NCBI GenBank assembly: GCA_029216955.1
Contig: JANAVB010015600.1
Coordinates: 31,416,874-31,480,873 of the forward strand
Source of the DNA: Iris pallida
Taxonomy: Eukaryota; Streptophyta; Magnoliopsida; Asparagales; Iridaceae
DNA length: 64,000 nucleotides
Reading direction: 5' to 3'
The notes under the pieces were generated by a model that did no database searches, had not been told where the DNA came from, and saw only the letters and a program-made list of their open reading frames with translations. Numbering within the stretch: position 1 is the stretch's first letter; every line of letters starts with the position of its first letter. The translations under genes were made by a program, and so were the position numbers. Shown here piece after piece: positions 57,001 to 64,000 of this stretch.

Positions 57001-58759
57001 ACGAAAACTCTGGCTCGCCAGGGATACTAAAGATAGCTCTGCCAATATGGCAGTCTATCCTAGTATACTGGTTCCTCAACCAATCTATGCTTAGGACTAC
57101 ATCATAGTCTGCCATAGGAAACTCTATGAATCTAGCGGGGAACTCTTTACCGCTAACTACGATCCGACACGAGAAAAACACCCGATCTACTCCCACAAGG
57201 CCATTACCAGTAAGAATATTGAGCCTCACTGATAATGACTCGGGTTCCAATCCTATCCGTATCGCGAATCGTGCAGACATAAATGAATGCGATGCACCAG
57301 AATCAAATAATACAGACGCTGGAGAGGAGTTGACGAGAATAGTACCTGCCACAACCTCACATGGTGCAACTTCTTCTTCCATAGCCATCATCATGGCCTG
57401 ACCTTGTCCTCTGGCTGCTGGTCCCCTCTGCTGGAAACCTCTCTGCCTATTCTGGGTCTGAGCTTGGGCTTGTGCATACTGCTGGAGGTGTTGTTGCTGG
57501 AATACCTGAGACTGAGGCGGCAAGGGCCTCAAAGACTGATACTGCTACTGCTGAACTGGTACTGGGGCTGGTCCTCTCACCGAAGAGCTAGAAGGGTTGG
57601 ATGCTGATGAACCACCCCTATTCGGGCAAGCCCCTATCCTATGATCTGCTGCTCCACACGCCAGGCACAATCCCTGTGCCCTGCGACAGTCTGCCACCAC
57701 ATGCCCTGGCTTCCCGCAATGAGAACATCCCATCGCGGAAGTCTGCTTCTGCTTCTGCTGCTGCAGGTACGTCGGGGTCGAATGTTGAACTGACGCTACT
57801 GAGGTCGCCCGCCTCGGAGTTCCAATGGTCAATCCCCTAGCTGCCGGGGCTGGAGCTGATGATTGGTGCATCTGATTGTGGGACCGCTTCCTACCTCCGG
57901 TCCTATCCACGATCCTCTGGGAGGTATACTCATGCCTCCTAGCTGCTCTCAAGACTGCATCGAACGTCTGGTGCTCGAACTGCTCAACCGCCAACAAGAT
58001 CTCCAAATGTACTCCCTGCTGAAACTGCTGGGCCCTATCAAACTCGGTCGCCACCAAGGTGGGGGCAAACCTACTGAGTCTAGAAAACTCCGATGCATAA
58101 CTGTCGACTGTTCTGCCTCCTTGCTTTAAGTTGGTAAATCTGGTCTGCAGGTCGTACCGAGCCACAGCATCGAAATACTTCGTCTGAAATCTCTCTCTAA
58201 ATACTGCCCAAGCAATGGGTGCCACTAATCCTATGGCTTGCGTCGCCCACCAATTGTGAGCCAAGTCCAACAACTGCAGGCGTACCACCGCCACCTTCTC
58301 ATTCTCGGGTGTCCTAGCTGCTTCCAGAATCACCTCGGTATCATGAAGCCATGCATCCGCGGCAATCGCATCCTCGGTGCCGTCGAAGAAAGGAGGGTTC
58401 AATCGCTTGAAGCTGTTTGCCGCCTGGTTCCCTGGATGTCCGCCTCGGGTCAAAACATCTTGAACTGTCTGGTGCAGGGCGTCGCTTCGACGATCCTGGG
58501 AAGCTATCAAAGTTCTGATGAGGCCTACTAAGGTACCATCATCCGGCTCTGCGGGCTGGACGGACCGAACTGGTGACTCTCCTCCAGTAGGCACAACTCT
58601 GGAGGCTACCCCGGAATGCTGGGCTTGATCTCTAGGTTGCTGCTGGTCCACGGGAGGTGCTCCTCCTTGCTGATCGGCAGGGTCAGGTACAGTGCCGCTG
58701 AGGAAGATGACACAGGGAAACAATAAGGAAGGACCAGGACAGATCAACGATACAAGCAT
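54047..58759 (-). pseudogene. Gypsy gag-pol polyprotein with chromodomain, five in-frame TAG codons
   Basis: One frame of about 1570 codons starts at ATG 58759. Gag carries two zinc knuckles (CSHCGKPGHVVADC near residue 345 and CLACGAADHRIGAC near 364). Protease has LFDSGA (about 484-489). Reverse transcriptase has [13 protein letters not shown] and FLDD (about 796). RNase H includes [11 protein letters not shown] (about 1005). Integrase has an HHCC-like stretch (about 1165-1196) and the DFVTGLP start of the core (about 1225). A C-terminal chromodomain (SYEERPVSILDRRKKILKNK to the end) fits Tekay-type chromoviruses. The frame is broken only by TAG at 57545, 56477, 55889, 55226 and 55154. Neighbouring residues suggest Gln or Trp codons at four sites and Tyr at 56477. 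No frameshift was detected. Confidence 0.93.
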
Positions 58760-58865
58760 GTAATCAGGGCAAGAATTTCAGGGATTTAAAAATACGGGCG
58801 GAGATCAAAGACGAATACTGATTGAGACATCTATTCGGTAAACCCTCACATTTCTTGATTGACAA

Positions 58866-58883
58866 GACCTGCATGGGCCACCA
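58866..58883 (-). other. Primer-binding site matching tRNA-Ile(AAU)
   Basis: On the minus strand TGGTGGCCCATGCAGGTC lies nine bases downstream of the 5' LTR end. The plus strand reads GACCTGCATGGGCCACCA, which is the 3' end (with CCA) of plant tRNA-Ile(AAU) as I recall it. It matches over 18 bases. Confidence 0.85.
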
Positions 58884-58892
58884 CTTAAACTA

Positions 58893-61535
58893 TGTCACGC
58901 CCCAGAACCAGCATACTGGAGAGCGGGGGCAGACATAGCCAGCTACGTATATTGAAATGGAAACCACCTCGATATACGGTCACGGCTGTCTAGATATGTG
59001 AGGGTTTACTACAAGCCAACAGTCTCTTATGGTCATGAACAAGCCTAATGTCTCAATCACAAGCAAGTAAGTAAGGTCGCAAGATGTATGATCATTAAAT
59101 ATACAATAATAAGGCGTCCCAAATATTACATATTCAGCTGATCATGAAGCTATTCGTTACAAAATATTAGGACAAGCAAGAGTTTAGTCGTACATGATCA
59201 ACCCTAGGATTTGTTAATCATGTTTACAGCCCGTAGGCAGACAGTAAGTAAAAGTGCATCGAGCTAACAGGTGCTCGTCGGCTAAACGCCTCAAAAGAAT
59301 AATTTTACAGTAGAGTGAGCGAAACAAAATAGAAAACCCACTCGTAGCCCGGGTTCCTTCTAGTCGCCACCATTGGGCTGGAAGCTTGGTAGATCCTCGG
59401 GAGCTGCTCCAAAATCTGGCCACACAAAACTAGCTGGGTCAACCCAGAAAGAGCAAGTGCCACAAGGGGGCCACGAAATAAGAACAAAAGCCAGCAATCA
59501 GCACAAGAAAATCTAATATTAAAATTAAAACTTATAAAAACATGGCAGGGTGATATACGACGAGATAACCATGGACTATTCCGATAGCCAGGTTACAACC
59601 CGTAAACCAAACAAGGACCGGGGTTGTAACCCTTCGTCTGAACAGAACTTGGTTTCCCACCATTTATCGACAAGATAATAATGTAAGAAATCAAGACAGG
59701 AAACAATCTTGTACTGGATCAAGACATGGCTAAACTGGTTATACCTCATTCAATCAATCGCGGCCAAGCAGATACTACGGCTTACTACTTTAACTAACTA
59801 GGGTTATCACAGGCCTAATTACTAACAAGATGCAGTGAGATTGTTCCACAGCCACAAGCCCTGCAGATCATCCAGGTTACCCAGGTCGAAAATTAGGGGT
59901 TGAATTCAGGTGGGTACATTGCCCGGGAGACAAATGTACCCTTAGGTGACTTAGAGGGTACAACACGCGACGGTGTGCTGGAAATGTGCCCTACTCGACG
60001 GCAGGCTACAGATCCCAAGAGCGCCCAGGTAACGAGATTGCTTGTAGCTGTGTCATCTCTTCATGACTACTGTGTTATTCTAGTTATTAACATTAATCCA
60101 TTTTAGTAGGTACTCCTGACCGTGGTACTCAGAAGTCCCATCCTAGACATGATGCAAGACAGGACAAGTGGATTTAACAAGCAAGTAAGAAAGAACTGCC
60201 CACGGTGTCAAGGCAAGTCAAGTTAATTAGCCGTCGCAACAGCATTAAGATAAATCATGTCAGGGTACTTGTCGGGAGTACGCTACGACGGGCCACTATC
60301 ATGTCAGGTTGGTCATGTCAGGAGTGCACCACTACGGGTCACTGTCGTGTTATGCTAGTTCCTTGTCATACCATGCCATGTACGATAGTCATTCCAAACA
60401 TATTAAGTAAAATCAAGTTCATGACAAAAGACGTAAGGATATAAAATGGGCGTAAAATATCTAATAAAATATCAATATACAGGGCTATAGAAGAGCCAAG
60501 CTTAAAGAAATAAGACCAAAACTCCAAGAGCCAATGGGTTAAGCAAGGGGTCAGGGGGCAGCGTACACACAAAAGCACGCACGCAGAGAAGCTGCGTACG
60601 CACTAAAGCACGCACACAGGGGAGCTGCGTACACGAAAAGTCACGCACGCTCAAGGGGAGCTGCGTACACGAAAAGTCACGCATGCTCAAGGGGAGCTGC
60701 GTACACGAAAGTCACACACGCTCAAGGGGAGCAGCGTACGTAAAAAGTCACGCACGCTCAAGGGAAGCAGCGAACGCGAAAAGTCACGCAAGCTCAAGGG
60801 GACACGCTTCCAACAAGAAGCGTACCCAAGTCTGCGTACGCTGCGCTAAAGAGCGCGCGCAGCTCAGTGTGCGTAAGCTAATCGCACACTGCTCACTGTC
60901 TTCTCCAAACAGCAAGAATACCATGGTTGAACTCAAGGCTACACAGCATCATAACTTGGCCATCCGAACTCCAAATCCGGATTTCCAAAGTTCCAACTTG
61001 GGTGCAACTGAATGCTCTTCCACATGGAAATATCAAAATTCCATAAAATCCAACTTAAATAGATCAAAACCATGCAAAATCCAAAAATAGGAAAACTTAG
61101 ATCTAGAACAATGGAGACTCCAAATCACAAAATACCAAGTCCTAAAGTTGATCACCATGTCCTAATCTAGCAAATGGACAAATAAAAGAGGGTTCTCATG
61201 TAGTGGCAAGATGCACTTGCCTAGGGTTGGGAGAGTTGTGTAGAGGAAGGAGAAGAAGAAGAAGAAGGAAATAAATGGTGGTTATGAGGAGGGAGAAAAT
61301 ATTGGTGGAGTTTTAAAGAGGGTGGGATGTGGTGTGTTGAGGGTGTAGCATATGTTAAGGTGATCCAATAAACCAAACCAAACCAAACCATCCCAATTAA
61401 AACCGGGCCACTATCAAAACCCAAAATACGAGAAATACCGAAATTCCACAAGTTAAGAAAAAATAAAAATACATGCCAAAATCCAGATACGAGTATAAAT
61501 ACGAAATACGAGAAATACGAAAAATGAGGGTGACA
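58893..61535 (-). mobile_element. 5' LTR of the complete gypsy element
   Basis: 2643 bases. Compared by eye with the 3' LTR it keeps an extra block at 60430-60590 whose start (CGTAAGGATATAAAATGGG) is also present, inverted, in the solo LTR near 18680. The longer state is therefore probably ancestral and the 3' LTR has a deletion. Confidence 0.9.
60560..60830. repeat. 36-base tandem repeat in the 5' LTR, about seven units
   Basis: Five good and two degenerate units of GGGGAGCTGCGTACACGAAA plus AGTCACGCACGCTCAA. It produces a repetitive open frame (KSHARSR-type) that is not a gene. Confidence 0.85.
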
Positions 61536-61540
61536 ACTTG

Positions 61541-61880
61541 TCAGGAGTGCACCACGACGGGCCACTATCAGGTCAGGTTACTAGTCAGGAGTGTGCCGCG
61601 GCGGGCCACTGTCGTATTCATGGTACATGTGCAGGACATCATAGTGCAAGCATTCAATCAGGAGATCCAAGTTACACTGAGGGTTACAAGGCATGAGTTA
61701 ACAATACTAATGAATAAGAGTAATAATAATAATAAAATAATAAGACAAGACACGGGGAGAAGCCATGCGGCTCAGAGAAACGAATCCATGTGGCTGGGTT
61801 TATTCAGGAATGCATACGATCATGAGGAAATAGGTGCCATGCGGTTCAATCAATGCGGTTTCAATATTCAGGAATGCATA
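61541..61880 (-). mobile_element. Older gypsy LTR, right segment
   Basis: It continues the LTR cut at 51449: after the ACTTG duplication it reads TCAGGAGTGCACCACGACGG, as in the intact LTRs just after their ACTTG (near 52829). It then diverges and includes GCCATGCGGCTCAG-type words and runs into a TA tract. The expected LTR end (GGGTGACA) is not reached, so this LTR is truncated or rearranged. Confidence 0.65.
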
Positions 61881-61887
61881 CGATCAC

Positions 61888-61975
<88 letters not shown>

Positions 61976-62037
61976 TTATATATATAAATATAAATATATA
62001 TATATAAATATAAATATAAATATAAAATAAATAAATA

Positions 62038-62094
<57 letters not shown>
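61888..62094. repeat. TA microsatellite complex
   Basis: Two (TA)n blocks separated by an AAATATAAATA-type stretch. Confidence 0.95.
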
Positions 62095-62099
<5 letters not shown>

Positions 62100-62100
<1 letters not shown>

Positions 62101-63774
62101 GTATATATATTTTGTATATTTGTGTGTATGTATATATATTACAAATAGTATTTAATTGAATGATATATTTGATATTAGTATAGGATATTAGCCCATGGTT
62201 AGTGAGTTAGTTCAGAATTGACCTATAGGCCTAATTAGGCAAGGTTTGACTAACTAGTTGACCAAGTTGACCAAAGTCAACTATGGGTCAAACTTGACCT
62301 GGAATTGACTCAAGTGGACTTAAAATGACTTATTAACTTTAGTTTGACTAAACCCTGGACTAATTGACTAGTTGACTTTAGGTTTGACCTAGTTTGACTA
62401 GAATGGTTGACCGGAGTTGACCAAGAGTTGACTTTGACCTAGAATGACCTAGAATCATGTAGATTGTATTGTAAACTTTATTTATTATATATTAAACAAA
62501 TTTTAACCTATATTGCTCTAAATAGGACTCAGTTACTCCAGTTCAGACATTTGTATTCATCAGTCGTACATGGTATCAGGCGAGTACATTCTCTGATAGT
62601 TCTTTCATTTACTTGTCGATTACTGTATTTCAGTTCTAGTTAGTTCTATTTGATTCTCTGTCAACACGGATTGATATTACTGGATCTATTGCATGCGATA
62701 CTCACCTTTTACATGTCTTGCCTCCATTATGGGAATCACCATTGGAATCACCGACTGGCATCATCATGTTCTGGCTAGACTTGTACTTTACTTTCGTGTC
62801 GGGTTATGGATTCACTTATACTTGTTGGGCGGAGAAATATTTGAGTAGACATGTGAACATTCCCAAATACTGGAACCACCTCCCTTGGACTTATATTAGA
62901 AACGATACCCATCCTACACTTAGCCAGGTGTACGATGTGTCGTATTACCCATAGCCGTTTACATGTCGATCTCGGTATTTTAAAACACACTGTTAGAGTA
63001 TTGTTTGGGCTCACCCTGGATTTATCGATCTTGTACTAGATTCATCTTGTACTAGACTCACAACGGATCACATCGACTTACATTGTACTGTCTGGACTTA
63101 TATCAATACTCTAGTTCAGCTAGTTTTATTTACAGTCTCCATTGCCATGATCTTTTGATTCGTTATATTATTTCTCATGTACTTTAATTGTTACTCTACA
63201 TTATTACCTGTCTAAACTTCCATGCTTCATTAATATAACTGTCTATAATTATTTTATAGTCTTTGTCATTTATTCGTAATTTTTAGATGCGTTGTGCTCG
63301 TTCCAATTCTGACTGGATACGTTGAAAATATTATAGATGTTTGCCCTGGGGATACTTGCCCTACTTACTATGGACCAGGAGATGGCTTAGCTACTTTGGG
63401 CCCGACTCTCAGAAGTGATCGGGAGACTAGCTAGTAGACTTGTTTAGATTTCATATTTAGAACTTGAATGTAATAAGTTGATATTGACTTGTATTTGAGT
63501 TTGTTGAGATATTACTATTTAGCAGTTTATATTTTGTTGTTATTTAGTCTTTTAGTTATAGACTTTTGTGTTGTCTTATCGTGCTTAGACTGTGATTGAG
63601 TTATACTATATCTTTACTTGTCCTCCATTCGGAGTTGAGACCCATGACAGGTATATTATATATTTGTGTGAGTTGTTAGATAGGGACCTAGTATAGCGTT
63701 CTACCGCCGATTCTGCGGTGTAGGCTGGACGCTATTACGCAATTGTACCCTTACACCGGTTGTGGGTCGTGACA
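62100..63774 (+). mobile_element. Plus-strand 5' LTR (third family), left boundary unknown
   Basis: The right end GGTTGTGGGTCGTGACA is followed nine bases later by an exact tRNA-Ile primer site, so this is a 5' LTR. It shares GCGAGTACATTCTCTGATAG (62580) with the LTR at 10433 and the inverse at 42100, and ATTCTGACTGGATACG (63310) with the CTGACAGGATAAC block of other LTRs. The left end is not identified and may lie before the TA tract. Confidence 0.75.
62215..62440. repeat. TTGACY (W-box-like) cluster
   Basis: About 15 TTGACC/TTGACT words on the plus strand and two on the minus strand lie in 225 bases, in a degenerate repeat of GTTGACC-type units. TTGACY is the core bound by plant WRKY factors. 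It lies upstream of the probable transcribed part of the LTR. Confidence 0.7.
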
Positions 63775-64000
63775 CATTTTTAGTGGTGGCCCATGCAGGT
63801 CGAGAGTCGCATTAGTACGATATCGTGGTACTACAAAGATTTAGTTGTACTGCTACGAGCCTGCAATAGGAATTAAGGAATAGGCTTTAGATGAGAGGAT
63901 ACCCAATCATAACTAGGAAATTTCCATGGATTTGAATTTACTGACACTCGTTCAAATCTAATTATCTATCCACTTTGATGATATCATCCTTGCTTCGTTA
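63775..64000 (+). mobile_element. Start of the internal region of an LTR retrotransposon
   Basis: Leader sequence after the 5' LTR. It parallels the start of the family-B internal region at 12896 (primer site, then a CTGCAATWAG-type segment). No gag start is reached before the window ends. Confidence 0.7.
63784..63801 (+). other. Primer-binding site matching tRNA-Ile(AAU)
   Basis: TGGTGGCCCATGCAGGTC, an exact 18-base complement to the tRNA-Ile(AAU) 3' end as known to me, nine bases after the LTR end. Confidence 0.85.

Larger units (their letters stand above)
51455..61535 (-). mobile_element. Complete Tekay/Del-type gypsy retrotransposon
   Basis: 5' LTR 61535-58893, tRNA-Ile primer site 58883-58866, gag-pol 58759-54047, polypurine tract 53897-53878 and 3' LTR 53877-51455, all in order on the minus strand. 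An exact 5-base duplication ACTTG lies at 51450-51454 and 61536-61540. The LTRs begin TGTCACCCTCATTT and end GGTTCTGGGGCGTGACA on the element strand. The C-terminal chromodomain and protease/RT motifs place it with chromoviruses of the Tekay type. It is inserted in an older LTR of the same family. Five TAG stops make this copy inactive. Confidence 0.95.

Noticed and set aside
54047..58759. Amber-recoded or novel genetic-code gene because all stops are TAG
   Set aside because: Similar decay in the neighbouring LINE and CACTA-1 includes TGA and TAA. Silenced-copy mutation is simpler, though sister copies should be checked.
60683..61090. Repetitive KSHARSR-type protein
   Set aside because: Translation of the 36-base tandem repeat inside the gypsy 5' LTR. 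The equivalent open frame in the 3' LTR differs in length and composition.
62718..62954. Open frame of 78 codons rich in aromatic residues
   Set aside because: It lies in the LTR upstream of the primer site, with no domain or conservation evidence.

Overview
This window looks like repeat-rich chromatin from a flowering plant, most likely a dicot. The support is plant-type CACTA, Tekay-type gypsy, L1-type LINE, hAT and MULE elements, SINE-like sequences, GT-AG introns, and a plant ZIP metal transporter. The ZIP gene (31971-33800, minus strand, three exons, 354 residues) is the only intact host gene I can support. No rRNA gene, functional tRNA gene, CRISPR array or bacterial-type operon is visible.

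Left part (1-30.5 kb): a stack of nested elements. CACTA-1 (472-9702, TSD GTG) sits in an LTR-type sequence (1-471 plus 9706-11633) and carries two decayed genes on the minus strand, a TnpA-like gene and a TNP2-type transposase. Then come the 3' part of a 5' LTR (to 12895), an isoleucine-tRNA primer site, a shrunken internal region, a polypurine tract and a very long 3' LTR (14932-29170). That LTR is split by CACTA-2 (15191-24476, TSD ACC), which itself contains a solo LTR (17459-20353, TSD GAATC). The long LTR lies in a further LTR copy (29171-30066), which is followed by a gag fragment.

Middle part (30.5-44.9 kb): the ZIP gene, with a GC-rich foldback element in intron 1. Around it are small elements, many with visible target duplications: hAT-type MITEs (34170-34808, 35914-36104, 36315-36874, 40895-41792), a MULE-like element with a GC-rich minisatellite (36947-37902), two copies of a MITE embedded in TA microsatellites, SINE-like units, a degenerate telomere-like tract and LTR fragments in both orientations.

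Right part (44.9-64 kb): a decayed L1-type LINE (minus) is cut at its 5' side by an LTR. Into that LTR inserted a complete Tekay-type gypsy element of the same family (51455-61535, minus, TSD ACTTG). Its gag-pol frame is continuous over about 1570 codons except for five in-frame TAG codons. A further plus-strand LTR ends at 63774 and runs into its internal region at the window edge.

The most interesting signals are a shared primer-binding site matching the 3' end of tRNA-Ile(AAU) in three LTR-retrotransposon families, a bias of inactivating stops to changes explained by C-to-T transition, different GC-rich minisatellites at what looks like the same place in related LTRs, a dense TTGACY (W-box-like) cluster in one LTR region, and a MITE family associated with TA microsatellites. 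All names and relationships come from reading the sequence by eye. No alignment or database search was run.
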